A DNA stretch of 64,000 nt from Nocardiopsis sp. JB363 (GCF_900143625.1 NZ_FRFF01000063.1:1-64000); one strand, 5' to 3'. Shown: positions 45,790 to 55,934, numbered from the stretch's first letter. The notes: a model not told the origin generated them from the sequence alone. Numbers and translations are program-made.

Positions 45790-48636
45790 TCAGAGCATCT
45801 TGGCGAGGAAGCGTCCGGTGTAGGACTCGGCGACCGCGCCGACCTCTTCCGGGGTGCCCTGCGCCACCACCAGGCCACCGCCGGAACCGCCCTCGGGGCC
45901 CATGTCGATGACGTGGTCGGCGGTCTTGATCACGTCGAGGTTGTGCTCGATGACGATCACCGTGTTGCCGCTCTGGGCGAGCCGGTCGAGCACGGACAGC
46001 AGCTTACGGATGTCCTCGAAGTGCAGACCGGTGGTCGGCTCGTCCAACACGTACACGGTCTTGCCAGTGGAGCGGCGCTGGAGTTCCGAGGCGAGCTTGA
46101 CCCGCTGGGCCTCACCACCGGAGAGCGTGGTGGCGGGCTGGCCGAGCCGCACGTACCCCAGGCCCACGTCCACGAGCGTCTGCAGGTGGCGGCGGATCGC
46201 GTTGATCGGCTCGAAGAAGTCCAGGGCCTCGGCGATCGGCATCTCCAACACCTCGGAGATGTTCTTGCCCTTGTACTTCACCTGGAGGGTCTCCCGGTTG
46301 TACCGGGCGCCGTGGCACACCTCGCAGGGCACGTACACGTCGGGCAGGAACTGCATCTCGATCTTGAGCGTGCCGTCGCCGGAGCAGGACTCACAACGTC
46401 CGCCCTTGACGTTGAAGGAGAACCGGCCCGGCTGGTAGCCGCGTGTCTTGGCGTCGGTGGTCTGCGCGAACAGCTTGCGCACGTGGTCGAAGACCCCGGA
46501 ATAGGTGGCCGGGTTGGAGCGCGGGGTGCGACCGATGGGGCTCTGGTCGACGTGCACCACCTTGTCGACCTTGCCCATGCCGTTGACCCGCAGATGCCGC
46601 CCGGGCACGTCGCGGGCACCGTTGAGCTCCTTGGCCAACGCCTTGTACAGGATCTCGTTGACCAGCGTGGACTTGCCCGAACCGGACACCCCGGTGACCG
46701 CGGTGAACACGCCCAGCGGGAAGGTGACGTCGATGCCTTCGAGGTTGTTCTCCCGGGCCCCGCGCACCACCAGTTCGTGTCCCTTGGTGAGGGGACGGCG
46801 GCTCTCCGGCAGCTCGATGACGCGTCGTCCCGACAGGTAGTCGCCGGTCAGCGAGTCGGTGGCGGTGTACAGCTCGTCGACGATGCCGGAGACCACCACG
46901 TGTCCGCCGTGCTCGCCCGCGCCGGGGCCGATGTCGACGACCCAGTCGGCGGAGCGGATGGTGTCCTCGTCGTGCTCGACCACGATGAGGGTGTTGCCGA
47001 TGTCGCGCAGCCGTTGCAGGGTCTCCAGCAGACGTGCGTTGTCGCGCTGGTGCAGGCCGATGGAGGGCTCGTCCAGCACGTAGAGGACACCCACCAGGCC
47101 GGAACCGATCTGGGTCGCCAGGCGGATGCGCTGGGCCTCACCGCCCGAGAGCGAACCCGAGGAGCGGGCCAGGCTGAGGTAGTCCAGCCCCACGTCCAGC
47201 AGGAAGCCCAGACGGGCGTTGATCTCCTTGAGCACCTGAGCGGCGATGACCATGTCGCGGTCCGACAGCCGCAGTTCGGAGAGGAAGGCGGCGCTCTCGC
47301 TCAGCGACATCGAGGCGACCTCGGCGATGGACTTGCCGCCGATGGTCACCGCGAGCACGACCGGCTTGAGCCGGGTCCCGTCGCAGGTGGGGCAGGGCAC
47401 GCTGCGCATGTAGCCCTCAAGGCGATCACGGGTGTGGTCGCTCTCCACCTCGGAGTGACGGCGCCGCACCCAGGGCACCACGCCCTCGAACTCGGTGTAG
47501 TAGGAGCGCCTGCGCCCGTATCGGTTGCGGTAGCTCACGTGGACCTGGGTGTCGTGCCCCTCCAGGATGGCTTTGCGGGCCTGCCGGGGCAGACGCTCCC
47601 AGGTGGTGTCCATGTCGAAGCCGATGGCCTCGCCCAGGGCCTGGAGGATGCGTTCCCAGAAGCCGCCGTTGGTACCGCCCGACCAGGGGGCGATGGCGCC
47701 CTCGGCGAGCGTCTTCTCCGGGTCGGGCACCAGCAGGTCCCCGTCGACCTCCATCCGAGTGCCCAGACCGGAGCAGTCGGCGCAGGCGCCGTAGGGGGCG
47801 TTGAAGGAGAAGGACCGCGGTTCGAGCTGTTCGAAGGACAGGTCGTCGTAGGGGCAGTACAGGTGCTCGGAGAAGACCTTCTCGCGCTCGGCGTCGTCGC
47901 CTTCCAGGTCGACGAAGTCCAGCACGATGGTGCCCCCGGCCAGCTTCAGGGCCGTCTCGACCGAGTCGGTGAGCCGGCCCAGGGAGCTCGGCTTGACGCT
48001 GAGCCGGTCCACGACCACGGAGATGTCGTGCTTGTCGTAGCGGCCCAGCTTGGGCGTCTCGTCCAGACGCACCGCCTGGCCGTCGACCATGGCGCGGGTG
48101 TAGCCCTTGGACTGCAGGTCCTTGAAGAGTTCGACGTACTCGCCCTTGCGGCCTCGTACGACCGGGGCGAGCACCTGGAAACGGGTGCCCTCGGTCATCT
48201 CCATGACCCGGTCGACGATCTGTTGAGGGCTCTGCCGGGCGATCTCACGGTGGCACTCGGGACAGTGCGGCACGCCCACGCGTGCCCACAACAGACGCAG
48301 GTAGTCGTAGACCTCGGTGATGGTTCCGACGGTGGAGCGCGGGTTGCGGCTGGTGGACTTCTGGTCGATGGAGACCGCGGGCGAGAGACCCTCGATGAAG
48401 TCGACGTCGGGTTTGTCCATCTGGCCGAGGAACTGTCGGGCGTACGCCGACAGTGACTCGACGTAGCGACGCTGACCCTCGGCGAAGATCGTGTCGAAGG
48501 CGAGCGAGGACTTGCCCGAACCGGACAGACCCGTGAACACGATCATGGAGTCGCGGGGCAGATCCAGGGAGACGTCCTTGAGGTTGTGCTCCCGTGCTCC
48601 ACGGACCACCAGTTGTTCGACCATCGAGTGAGACAT
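45790..48636 (-). CDS. uvrA: Excinuclease ABC subunit A
   Basis: 948 residues. UvrA recognises DNA damage and loads UvrB. It has two ABC ATPase modules: Walker [19 protein letters not shown] near the start and [20 protein letters not shown] in the second half, with signatures [18 protein letters not shown] and [18 protein letters not shown]. Zinc motifs [14 protein letters not shown] and [14 protein letters not shown] are visible. The ATG at 48636 (MSHSMVEQL) or 48624 is the start. GAAGG directly abuts the first and is 12 bases from the second. A LexA-type box and a -10 box lie about 240 bases upstream. Confidence 0.97.
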   Translation of the reverse strand: MSHSMVEQLVVRGAREHNLKDVSLDLPRDSMIVFTGLSGSGKSSLAFDTIFAEGQRRYVESLSAYARQFLGQMDKPDVDFIEGLSPAVSIDQKSTSRNPRSTVGTITEVYDYLRLLWARVGVPHCPECHREIARQSPQQIVDRVMEMTEGTRFQVLAPVVRGRKGEYVELFKDLQSKGYTRAMVDGQAVRLDETPKLGRYDKHDISVVVDRLSVKPSSLGRLTDSVETALKLAGGTIVLDFVDLEGDDAEREKVFSEHLYCPYDDLSFEQLEPRSFSFNAPYGACADCSGLGTRMEVDGDLLVPDPEKTLAEGAIAPWSGGTNGGFWERILQALGEAIGFDMDTTWERLPRQARKAILEGHDTQVHVSYRNRYGRRRSYYTEFEGVVPWVRRRHSEVESDHTRDRLEGYMRSVPCPTCDGTRLKPVVLAVTIGGKSIAEVASMSLSESAAFLSELRLSDRDMVIAAQVLKEINARLGFLLDVGLDYLSLARSSGSLSGGEAQRIRLATQIGSGLVGVLYVLDEPSIGLHQRDNARLLETLQRLRDIGNTLIVVEHDEDTIRSADWVVDIGPGAGEHGGHVVVSGIVDELYTATDSLTGDYLSGRRVIELPESRRPLTKGHELVVRGARENNLEGIDVTFPLGVFTAVTGVSGSGKSTLVNEILYKALAKELNGARDVPGRHLRVNGMGKVDKVVHVDQSPIGRTPRSNPATYSGVFDHVRKLFAQTTDAKTRGYQPGRFSFNVKGGRCESCSGDGTLKIEMQFLPDVYVPCEVCHGARYNRETLQVKYKGKNISEVLEMPIAEALDFFEPINAIRRHLQTLVDVGLGYVRLGQPATTLSGGEAQRVKLASELQRRSTGKTVYVLDEPTTGLHFEDIRKLLSVLDRLAQSGNTVIVIEHNLDVIKTADHVIDMGPEGGSGGGLVVAQGTPEEVGAVAESYTGRFLAKML

Positions 48637-48937
48637 CCTTCGGCTGTGACGCACAGGACATCGGACCACGTCGAATGACGTCGGCTGACCCGTGTGCGGC
48701 TTCGCGGTACGGCGATCGCAGGCCCGTCCGGGCCACGGCGGCCTGGTATTCGGCCGCTTCCAGGGGATGTGGGGAGGGGGTCGCCTCCCCCGCCCGACAA
48801 GACTAACGATCGCCCGTGACGGTTTCTTCCACCACGCAGAAGTGGTGGTGCCCACGACGCTCCAGCGCCAGGACACCACCACTATAAACGAACAGTCGTT
48901 CGAATATTCAGGATTCTTCGAAGTTCTTCGGGGTCGG
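48637..48937. other. uvrA leader and promoter region
   Basis: About 300 bases between terC (ends 48938) and uvrA, both minus. The distal part carries the SOS box and -10. The remaining roughly 240-base leader contains a small hairpin, CGGCC/GGCCG with loop near 48745, and no open frame with a ribosome site. The long leader is unexplained. Confidence 0.5.
48881..48902 (-). promoter_or_regulatory. SOS (LexA) box and -10 of uvrA
   Basis: CGAACAGTCGTTCG (48889-48902) contains GAAC-N4-GTTC exactly, the actinobacterial LexA operator. Directly beside it on the minus strand is TATAGT (48886-48881), a near-perfect -10 box, with the operator lying in the promoter spacer. LexA binding would block RNA polymerase, so uvrA should be induced by DNA damage. 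Confidence 0.8.
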
Positions 48938-49951
48938 TCAGGACCGGTCGGCCGGCCGGTCCGATTCGACCTCGACGTTCTTGTCGCCGTCCGAACGCGA
49001 CTTGATCAGGCTGCCGACGATGGTGATGGCCATGATGCCCAGGATGACGGTCAGCGAGGCGCCGATACCGACCTCGATGACCTGCACGCCGTTCTCGTGC
49101 AGCGCGTGCAGGATCATCTTCACACCGATGAAGACCATGATCGCCGACAGGCCCCAGCTGATGTAGGCCAGGCGGTCCATGAGACCGGCCAGCAGGAAGT
49201 ACAGCTGACGCAGACCCATCAGGGCGAAGGCGTTGGCGGTGAAGACGATGTAGGCGTCCTGGGTCAGACCGAAGATCGCCGGGATGGAGTCGACGGCGAA
49301 GACCAGGTCGATGACGCCGATCGCGACGATCACCAGCAGCATCGGGGTCACGTGGCGACGGCCGTCGAGCTTCACGGTCATCTTGGCGCCGTGGTAGTCC
49401 TTCGTCACCGGCCAGAAACGCTTGACCAGGCGGACCACCGGGGTCTGCGTGAAGTCCTTGTCGTCCTCGTCACCCTTGAGGTGGTCCCGGATGATCTTGT
49501 AACCGGTGTAGATGAGGAAGACGCCGAAGAGGTAGAAGACCTCGCTCCAGGCATTGATGACCTGGGCGCCCAGGACGATGAAGATGCCTCGCATCACGAT
49601 CGCGATGACGATGCCGACCAGCAACACCTCGTGCTGGTACTTCTTGGGTACCGCGAACCCCGTCAACAACAGATAGAAGACGAACAGGTTGTCGATACTC
49701 AGGCTCTTCTCGGTGACGAACCCGGCGAAGTACTCGGCACCCGAGGTGACGCCGCCGAAGTACATGACCCCGAAACCGAAGACGATGGCGATTCCGATGT
49801 AGAAGACCGCCCACCAGGCGGCCTGCTTCATCCCGAATTCCATGGGGCCCTTGGTCTTACTCCACGGGCGGTCGACGATGATCAGATCCATAGCGAGGAT
49901 CAAGATCATGGCCGCGATGGTGGCAGCCCAGACCCACAGGGGAACGTTCAC
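48938..49951 (-). CDS. TerC/Alx-family membrane protein, probable manganese exporter
   Basis: 337 residues with about eight or nine hydrophobic segments. TerC-family proteins move metal ions, and several export Mn2+. Conserved blocks: [60 protein letters not shown] and [20 protein letters not shown], with the acidic residues in the D-N/D-S pairs thought to bind metal. The C-terminus is charged ([17 protein letters not shown]). A yybP-ykoY riboswitch candidate upstream strongly supports manganese control. Confidence 0.93.
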   Translation of the reverse strand: MNVPLWVWAATIAAMILILAMDLIIVDRPWSKTKGPMEFGMKQAAWWAVFYIGIAIVFGFGVMYFGGVTSGAEYFAGFVTEKSLSIDNLFVFYLLLTGFAVPKKYQHEVLLVGIVIAIVMRGIFIVLGAQVINAWSEVFYLFGVFLIYTGYKIIRDHLKGDEDDKDFTQTPVVRLVKRFWPVTKDYHGAKMTVKLDGRRHVTPMLLVIVAIGVIDLVFAVDSIPAIFGLTQDAYIVFTANAFALMGLRQLYFLLAGLMDRLAYISWGLSAIMVFIGVKMILHALHENGVQVIEVGIGASLTVILGIMAITIVGSLIKSRSDGDKNVEVESDRPADRS

Positions 49952-49972
49952 GTACTGACTCTCCTCCGGCCG

Positions 49973-49997
49973 GTGCGCGCGAGCGTTGTGCGCGCAC
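49973..49997 (-). promoter_or_regulatory. Hairpin between the riboswitch and the terC ribosome site
   Basis: GTGCGCGC (49973-49980) pairs with GCGCGCAC (49990-49997) over nine bases. It lies just before CCGGAGGAGAG, the terC Shine-Dalgarno region, and after the riboswitch 3' strand. It is a plausible expression platform. Confidence 0.5.
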
Positions 49998-50004
49998 GAA
50001 GATT

Positions 50005-50115
50005 AACCGGAGGTCTCTCCCGCCCGCACCTTGACGGTGTGGACCGACGGTACCGGGAATACGCCCTTGTATTCCGTGATGACGGCGCCGCCGCGATAGG
50101 GATACTCCCCTCACG
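50005..50115 (-). promoter_or_regulatory. yybP-ykoY (manganese) riboswitch candidate upstream of terC
   Basis: On the minus strand the leader begins GAGGGGAGTATCCC (from 50112) and closes with GGAGAGACCTCCGG (50020-50007). The opening GAGG pairs with CCTC at the end, as in helix P1 of the yybP-ykoY class, and both conserved internal strands (GGGGAGTA and AGACCT) are in place. A GGCGCCGTCATCACGG arm lies between. This class senses Mn2+ and usually controls TerC/YoaP/MntP-type exporters, as here. The length of roughly 110 bases fits. Confidence 0.7.
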
Positions 50116-50226
50116 TGGTGAAGCAGGCGCGTGAAGCGCACTCGCAAAGAGTACGCCATCCGAGCCGGTCCTCAGGATGTCATGAACCCCGCCCGGGAGG
50201 AAGTCACCCCGACGGTGGTATCGCCC

Positions 50227-51309
50227 TCACCATCGGGCCACCGCCTTGTAGATCGAACACACCGACTCCACCGCGTCGTCCTCGGTGGGAAGTGCCCGCG
50301 CCGTCTCACGGGAACGTGCGCGCAGGTCGGCGGCGAGCCCGGGGTCGTCGATCACCCGCCCGACCGCCGCGGCGAACGCTTCCGGCTCCCCCGGCGGCAC
50401 CATCAGCACCGTGCCCGCGTACAGGTCGGGGATGCCCCCCACCCGGGTGGCCACCACCGGCAGGCCGGCCCGCAACGCCTCCATGATCACCAGAGAGGGG
50501 CCCTCCCACCGGCTCGTGAGGCAGAACACGTCCGCGGCCGCGAGCAGATCCGCCACGTCCCCGCGACGCCCCAACATGCGCACGTCCGTGTCCATCTCGG
50601 CGGCCATGTCGTGCAACTCCCCCCACAACGGCCCGTCCCCGGCGATCGCCACCACCGGTTCGGGCACTCTGTCGGCGATCGCCGGCGCCGCTTCCAGCAG
50701 CGTGTCGAGCCCCTTCTGTTCGGCCAGACGCGCCACCGTGAGCAGCAACGGTCGTTCGGGCGGCACCGCCAGGTCACCGCGGGTCTCCTCACGGCCCTTG
50801 AGCGCCCGCCCCGTGTCCGGCGCCGCCACCACCGCCATGCGCGCGTCCCCCGCCCCGGCGGCCCGCAATCTCTCCACCAGATCACCGGAGACGCCCAACG
50901 CGACGTCGGCGCGCAGCGCCACGATCCGCTCCAGCGCCGGATAGGCCGCGGCCAACGGCCCCTCCGCCCGGGGCGGCGCGTTGTGCGCGGTCACCACCAG
51001 CGGACGCGCCCCGGCCAAAGCGCACATCGCTCCGGCCCGCAGACCGTGCGCGTGCACCACGTCCGCCCCGCCCAGCAGTGCCCGCAGCCGCAGCACCGCA
51101 CCGGGATCGGACCACGACGGGCCCCTGCCGACCCGCACCGGCGAGAACCTCATCCCCGCCTCGGCGAAACCGAACTCCCGCTCGACCTCGGGCGGCCCCA
51201 CCACCGCCACCCGGTGACCGCGCCTCAGCAGCCCTTCGCCCAACGAGCGCACGTGGCGACCCACACCTCCGGTACTGGTCCCGACCACCAGCGCGATCCT
51301 GCCGTTCAC
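50227..51309 (-). CDS. GT4-family glycosyltransferase
   Basis: 360 residues. It is a GT-B glycosyltransferase that transfers a sugar from a nucleotide donor, probably in envelope polymer synthesis. N-terminal: ALVVGTSTGGVGRHVRSLGE and ADVVHAHGLRAGAMCALAG. C-terminal donor site: LLLTVARLAEQKGLDTLLEA and FCLTSRWEGPSLVIMEAL, then GLPVVATRVGGIPDLY. It is the last gene of the steA-steB-WecA-like-murJ-like unit and overlaps the murJ-like stop (ATGA). Donor and acceptor are unknown. Confidence 0.9.
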   Translation of the reverse strand: MNGRIALVVGTSTGGVGRHVRSLGEGLLRRGHRVAVVGPPEVEREFGFAEAGMRFSPVRVGRGPSWSDPGAVLRLRALLGGADVVHAHGLRAGAMCALAGARPLVVTAHNAPPRAEGPLAAAYPALERIVALRADVALGVSGDLVERLRAAGAGDARMAVVAAPDTGRALKGREETRGDLAVPPERPLLLTVARLAEQKGLDTLLEAAPAIADRVPEPVVAIAGDGPLWGELHDMAAEMDTDVRMLGRRGDVADLLAAADVFCLTSRWEGPSLVIMEALRAGLPVVATRVGGIPDLYAGTVLMVPPGEPEAFAAAVGRVIDDPGLAADLRARSRETARALPTEDDAVESVCSIYKAVARW

Positions 51310-52907
51310 CGCGTCCCCCTCCTGCGTTCGAGTACCGCCTGGGCCCGACCGGCCACCACGCGCACCGCCGACCGGTCCACCAGGGCCGCGACCGCGCCGA
51401 ACACCACCAGAGCCGCCCCACCCGACACGAGTACCGCCCCCACGGCCGTCTGAACACCGCTCGGCTCCGACACCACCGCCACGGCACGGCCGGCGACCGT
51501 ACCGGCGACCCCTCCCAGCAGCGCCGCGGCCAGGGACCGTGACAGTCCGGCCAGACTGTCACGTCCGTGCACGCTCACCACCCCGGCGCACAACAGGACC
51601 GCGGCCGTTCCCGTCCCCACGGTGGTGGCCGCGCCCAACCCCGTGATCGCCCACCCGGCCGGTACCGCCCACACCAGGGCACAGGAGCACACCATGACCA
51701 CCGACCACCCCACGACCTGCGCGATGGCGGCCCGCCTGCCGTCATGGGAGGCGTACAGGGCCCGACCGGTCACGGCGATCAGCGCGAACCCCACCACCCC
51801 GGGCGCGTAGGCGAGCAGTCCCCGTTCCAGGGGCAGGGGATCGACCCGGGCGAGGACCACCGACAGCGGCCCGGCCGCGGCGGCGAGCGCGGTACCCGCC
51901 GCGGCGGTGATCACCACCACGGCCCTGGCCCCGGCCGCCGACAACCGGGCGAACCCGGGCCGATCGTGTTCGGCGTGCGCCACCGCCAGTTCGGTGAAGG
52001 CACTGGTGGCGATGGGCACGGCGATCACCCCGTAGGGCAGGGTGAACAACGCCCACGCGTAGGTGTAGTGCACGGCCGCCCCGGCGCCACCGCCCCGGTT
52101 CGCCAGGGCCACCGCCAACAACAGCGACGACTGCATGGCCACCAACGGCAGCAGGGAGGCCGTGGCCAGGTACCGCACTCGGGCCCCCACCCCGGGCGGG
52201 AAGGTCAATCGTGGCCGGAGGCTCAGCCCCAGGCGCCGGGTGGGGAGGAGCGCCGTGACGAACAGCGCCGCCACCCCCGCCGTGGTCCCCAGGGACAGCG
52301 TGAGTTCGGCGACCGAGGGCAGAGCCCCCGGTTCCTGACGGTGATCGGAGCCCAACGGAACGAACGCCAGGTAGGCGGCGACCACCACGAGGCTGGAGAC
52401 CAGCGGGGCCAGGGCCGGGCCCAGGAAACGCCGGTGGGCCTGCAACACCCCGAAGAGCACCGCGGCCAGCCCGTAGAAGACGACCTGGGGCGCGAACACC
52501 ACCAGCATGCGCGCGGCCAGGGAGATCAGCGCGGCACGGCCACAGCCGACGCCGCCCCCCAGCATCAGCGTCATCGCCGGTACCGAGACCAGCGCCAACA
52601 AGGCCGCCAACGGTAGGGAGAGCAACAGGACCCAGGTGATCAACGCCGAGACGGTCCGCCGTACCCGCTCGTGTTCGCCCCGCCTGACCGCGACCGCCAG
52701 CACCGGGACCACCATGACGGTCAGGGCCCCACCGATGACGATCTCGAACAAGACCGCCGGCAGCTGATTCGCCGTGACGTAGGCGGTGCCCAGACAGGTG
52801 TCCCCCACCGTCTGGGAGAAGACGACGGTGCGAGCGAAGCCCGCCAGCCGCGCGCCCACCGTGACCACGGCGATGAGCGCGGCCGCCGCGGCGATCCCAC
52901 GGGTCAT
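51306..52907 (-). CDS. MurJ/MviN-like lipid flippase
   Basis: 533 residues with about 13-14 hydrophobic segments of the MOP exporter fold. MurJ proteins flip lipid-linked cell-wall precursors outward. Visible: AVVTVGARLAGFARTVVFSQ, GTAYVTANQLPAVLFEIVIGG, MLVVFAPQVVFYGLAAVLFGV, LQAHRRFLGPALAPLVSS and LPYGVIAVPIATSAFTELA. It is shorter than the mycobacterial MurJ, which has extra cytoplasmic domains, and is probably a second copy. Its ATG at 52907 overlaps the upstream stop; the open frame continues only six codons more. Confidence 0.88.
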   Translation of the reverse strand: MTRGIAAAAALIAVVTVGARLAGFARTVVFSQTVGDTCLGTAYVTANQLPAVLFEIVIGGALTVMVVPVLAVAVRRGEHERVRRTVSALITWVLLLSLPLAALLALVSVPAMTLMLGGGVGCGRAALISLAARMLVVFAPQVVFYGLAAVLFGVLQAHRRFLGPALAPLVSSLVVVAAYLAFVPLGSDHRQEPGALPSVAELTLSLGTTAGVAALFVTALLPTRRLGLSLRPRLTFPPGVGARVRYLATASLLPLVAMQSSLLLAVALANRGGGAGAAVHYTYAWALFTLPYGVIAVPIATSAFTELAVAHAEHDRPGFARLSAAGARAVVVITAAAGTALAAAAGPLSVVLARVDPLPLERGLLAYAPGVVGFALIAVTGRALYASHDGRRAAIAQVVGWSVVMVCSCALVWAVPAGWAITGLGAATTVGTGTAAVLLCAGVVSVHGRDSLAGLSRSLAAALLGGVAGTVAGRAVAVVSEPSGVQTAVGAVLVSGGAALVVFGAVAALVDRSAVRVVAGRAQAVLERRRGTR

Positions 52908-53728
52908 GTCGGCGACCGACCCCAACGGTCCAGGCGACGCAGCACCGGCGTCCGGTCGATCACCCGGGAGAAGCCGGCGACCTCTCCGGCCAAGGTCAAA
53001 GCGACCACCCCGCCGAGCAGGGTCAGCCGTACCGGTCGCGGGGCCCGGGCCACGGCCGCCACGCCCAGCGCCGCGCCCAAGGCGTTGGCGCCCGCGTCAC
53101 CGAGCATGCAACGTTCGGCCAGTTCGTCGGGGAGCAGGGCGATCGAGGCCCCCACCACCGGGCCGACCAGCGGTGCGGCCGGGGTGGCCAGCGCGGGTGC
53201 GGCGACCAGCAGGGAGAACTTCACCGCGCGGCCGGGGCGCAGGTCGAACAGGTTGACCAGGTTGGCTCCGGCCGCGATCAGGGCCCCGTCCACCAGGGTG
53301 TCGACCGGGCCCCGCCGCGACAGGGACGCGGCGGCCAGGCCGGTGGCACCGATGCCCGCCATCTTGACCACGCCGGTGGTGACCCGTCCGCGGGCCAGCG
53401 CGCCCAGGTGGCCGCGCAGCCCCCTGACGTCGGCCGATCCGGACAGGTCGTCGTAGGCGCCGAAGGCGGCGGCACCGGTGACGGCCAGAGCCGAGGCGGC
53501 CCGTGCCCTCGGGTTCGCCCCGGGGATCAGGGCCATGGCCGCGCACATTCCCGACGTCAACGCGGCCCCCTCCTTCAAGGTGACGGTCCTACCGCGGAAG
53601 TTGACCCGTTCCCACCCGCGGTCACGGCGTCGCGTCAGCCACCGGTAGACGGAGCGGGCGGCCAGACCGCCCAGAGCGGCTCCGGCGAGACCGCGCGCCG
53701 TCGAGGTCAGGGCGGGCTCGACGCTCAC
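52904..53728 (-). CDS. MraY/WecA-like polyprenyl-phosphate phosphoglycosyltransferase
   Basis: 274 residues, multi-pass membrane. Conserved pieces of the family are visible: NFRGRTVTLKEGAALTSGM, TGAAAFGAYDDLSGS (the Asp-Asp pair), GANLVNLFDLRPGRAVKF and ERCMLGDAGANALGAALG. The family transfers a phosphosugar from a UDP-sugar to polyprenyl phosphate. It is shorter than MraY or WecA (about 320-360), lacks the C-terminal His-rich loop, and has LRPGR where the usual is LDGLDGLA, so activity is uncertain. It overlaps steB and the murJ-like gene by four bases each. Confidence 0.8.
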   Translation of the reverse strand: MSVEPALTSTARGLAGAALGGLAARSVYRWLTRRRDRGWERVNFRGRTVTLKEGAALTSGMCAAMALIPGANPRARAASALAVTGAAAFGAYDDLSGSADVRGLRGHLGALARGRVTTGVVKMAGIGATGLAAASLSRRGPVDTLVDGALIAAGANLVNLFDLRPGRAVKFSLLVAAPALATPAAPLVGPVVGASIALLPDELAERCMLGDAGANALGAALGVAAVARAPRPVRLTLLGGVVALTLAGEVAGFSRVIDRTPVLRRLDRWGRSPT

Positions 53729-54663
53729 TCCCCGCTCCCGGCGGCGTCCGGCAGAGGTTCGGGGAGGAACCCGGAGACGCCCTCGCCCACACCGTAGGCA
53801 CCGCGCCCGCCCGCCAAGGCCTCGGCCAGTGCCAGGGCGACGACCACGTCGCCGGCGGGGCGACCCGCCACGTCCACGGTGCTGTAGGGGGCATCCTCGG
53901 CCAGGGATCGGGCGATGGGCCCTCCCTCGCGCGCGGCCTCGGCTCCCCCGGCCAGGACTGTGGCCCCCACTTCCCGGTTCATCGCCTTGGTGAGCGTGAG
54001 CAACACCGTGGTGGCGGCCTCGGCGTCCTCCTCGATCGGTCCGGCGGGCGCCACCACGATCAGGGCCCGGGCCGAACGCGCGGGCGACCCCTGCACGGTG
54101 ATCAGGCCGCCCTCCTCGAAGGCGGCCAGGGTCGCGGCGGCGTCGTGTCCGCCTTCGTCGTCGTCCTCATGGGCGGACAAGGCGCGCCCCAGTTCCGTAC
54201 CCGCCTTGTCGTAGGGCCCACCGGTCAGCTCGTCGGGGGTGTCGGAGACCTGGAGGGAGAGTTCGTCGAGGAAGGTGGCCTCCTCGGCGTCCGGGAAGGC
54301 GTCCCGCATCGACACACGCCCGGCGACCTCCGCGCCGGCCTCCTCCACACGCGCCCCCAGCGCGCGCACCACGTCCTCGTCGGCGCCGGGCGCGGCGACC
54401 ACGACCAGGTCGACACCGTCGAGCCGGTCGGTGAGCACGTCATCGGCGGTGGCCTCGGCCAGCTGGTCCGCCCCGGCGTTGAGCAGTTCGGCCTCGTCCC
54501 GTTCGGCGCGCAGATCCTCGCTCTGGCCGCGCAGGTCGGCGGTCTCGGACCGCATCGACTCCAGCAGCGGGTCCTGAAGCATCGTGGTGCCCAGGACGAG
54601 TCCGACCGTCAAGGCCAGGAACACGGCGACGATGGACACCAGGTGGTAGCGGAAGTCGATCAC
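53725..54663 (-). CDS. steB: SteB/MctB-like envelope protein
   Basis: 312 residues. It begins VIDFRYHLVSIVAVFLALTVG, a single N-terminal membrane anchor, followed by a coiled coil (ESMRSETADLRGQSEDLRAERDEAEL) and a folded extracytoplasmic domain. Homologues are SteB of Corynebacterium, needed with SteA for septation, and mycobacterial MctB (Rv1698), described as a copper-handling protein. Linkage to steA and recN supports the septation identity. The GTG at 54663 overlaps the steA stop (GTGA). The open frame further upstream is a shadow of steA. Confidence 0.88.
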   Translation of the reverse strand: MIDFRYHLVSIVAVFLALTVGLVLGTTMLQDPLLESMRSETADLRGQSEDLRAERDEAELLNAGADQLAEATADDVLTDRLDGVDLVVVAAPGADEDVVRALGARVEEAGAEVAGRVSMRDAFPDAEEATFLDELSLQVSDTPDELTGGPYDKAGTELGRALSAHEDDDEGGHDAAATLAAFEEGGLITVQGSPARSARALIVVAPAGPIEEDAEAATTVLLTLTKAMNREVGATVLAGGAEAAREGGPIARSLAEDAPYSTVDVAGRPAGDVVVALALAEALAGGRGAYGVGEGVSGFLPEPLPDAAGSGE

Positions 54664-55886
54664 GTGAACAGCCCCGTCGACGAGTAGACGAACGCGTCCC
54701 AACGCGCCGCCAGGAAGGTGAGGTAGACCTGACCGGCCGATGAGCAGTACGCGGCGACCACGATGGTGAGCAGGCACGCGGCCACCAGGGTCAGAAGCGC
54801 CCACGGCGAGATGCGCGAGCGGTACAGCCGGCTCACTCCCTTGGCGTCGACGAGTTTGCCGCCCACCCGCAACCGCGTCAGGAAGGTACTGGCCATGCCC
54901 GAGCGGCCCTTGTCGAGGAACTCCTCCAGGGTGGCGTGGGTGCCCACCGCCACGATGAGGGACGCCCCGGCGCCGTCGGCGAGCATCATCGCCACGTCCT
55001 CGCTGGTACCGGTGGCGGGGAAGACCACGGCGTCGTGGCCCAGGTCCCGCAGGCGCCGCAGTCCGGGCGCGCGCCCGTCCCGGTAGGCGTGCACCACGAG
55101 TTCGGCGCCGCTGCCCAGGGCCCGGTCGGTGACGGAGTCGAAGTCGCCGACGATGATGTCGGGCCGGCACCCGGCCTCCATGACCGCGTCGGCACCGCCG
55201 TCCACGGCGATGATGACCGGCCGGAATTCGCGGATGTAGGGGCGCAGCGCCGCGAGGTCCTCGCGGTAGTGGTAGCCGCGCACCACGATGAGCACGTGGC
55301 GGCCCTCCACGGCCGTGCCGATGGCGGGGATGCCGATGCCGTCCAACAGAAGGTCGCGTTCGCGCTGGAGGTAGGCCATGGTGTTGGCGGCGAAGGCCTC
55401 CAGCTGGGTGGCCAGCCCGGCGCGGGCGAGTTCCATGGCGGCGCCGACCGAGGCCCGGTCCTGACGGACCCCGCGGGCCACCACCTCCACCCCCCGGTAC
55501 AGGGTGTCGCCCTCCAGGCGCAGTCGTTCGCCCTCGCGCACGCGGGTGAACACCTCGGGGTCGACGTCGTCGATCAGGGGGACGCCCGCGCCCACCAGGA
55601 GTTCGGGCCCCTGGTTGGGGTAGCGGCCACTGATGCCGGGGGCCACGTTGACCACGGCGGCCGCACCGCAACCCACGAGCGCCTCGGCGCTGACCCGGTC
55701 CAGGTCGACGTGGTCGATCACGGCGATGTCACCGGGGCGCAGGCGCTTGGTCAGGTTCTTGGTTCGACGGTCCGAACGGACGGGAGCGACCAGCCCGGCG
55801 GGGGGCTCCACCCGTGGGCGGCGAAATCGCAGTGTGCCTCTGAACGCCTCGGATACCTTCATCGGTGGCATACTGTCAGATTTCAT
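54660..55886 (-). CDS. steA: Septation protein SteA
   Basis: 408 residues. SteA is a membrane-tethered protein with a thiamine-pyrophosphokinase-like domain, needed for cell separation in actinobacteria. Visible: KRLRPGDIAVIDHVDLDR, NVAPGISGRYPNQGPELLV, FRPVIIAVDGGADAVMEAG and PDIIVGDFDSVTDRAL (the kinase-like core), then TGTSEDVAMMLADGAGASLI. The C-terminal helix ISPWALLTLVAACLLTIVVA anchors it. It heads a five-gene overlapping operon and lies just downstream of the recN terminator. Confidence 0.93.
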   Translation of the reverse strand: MKSDSMPPMKVSEAFRGTLRFRRPRVEPPAGLVAPVRSDRRTKNLTKRLRPGDIAVIDHVDLDRVSAEALVGCGAAAVVNVAPGISGRYPNQGPELLVGAGVPLIDDVDPEVFTRVREGERLRLEGDTLYRGVEVVARGVRQDRASVGAAMELARAGLATQLEAFAANTMAYLQRERDLLLDGIGIPAIGTAVEGRHVLIVVRGYHYREDLAALRPYIREFRPVIIAVDGGADAVMEAGCRPDIIVGDFDSVTDRALGSGAELVVHAYRDGRAPGLRRLRDLGHDAVVFPATGTSEDVAMMLADGAGASLIVAVGTHATLEEFLDKGRSGMASTFLTRLRVGGKLVDAKGVSRLYRSRISPWALLTLVAACLLTIVVAAYCSSAGQVYLTFLAARWDAFVYSSTGLFT

Positions 55887-55934
55887 TCACCCGGAGTCAC
55901 GACAGTCGGCCGATCGGCGTTTTCGGGACGAAAC

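Noticed and set aside
45754..48456. 900-codon plus-strand frame opposite uvrA
   Set aside because: Antisense shadow of a highly conserved gene; no ribosome-binding site or domain.
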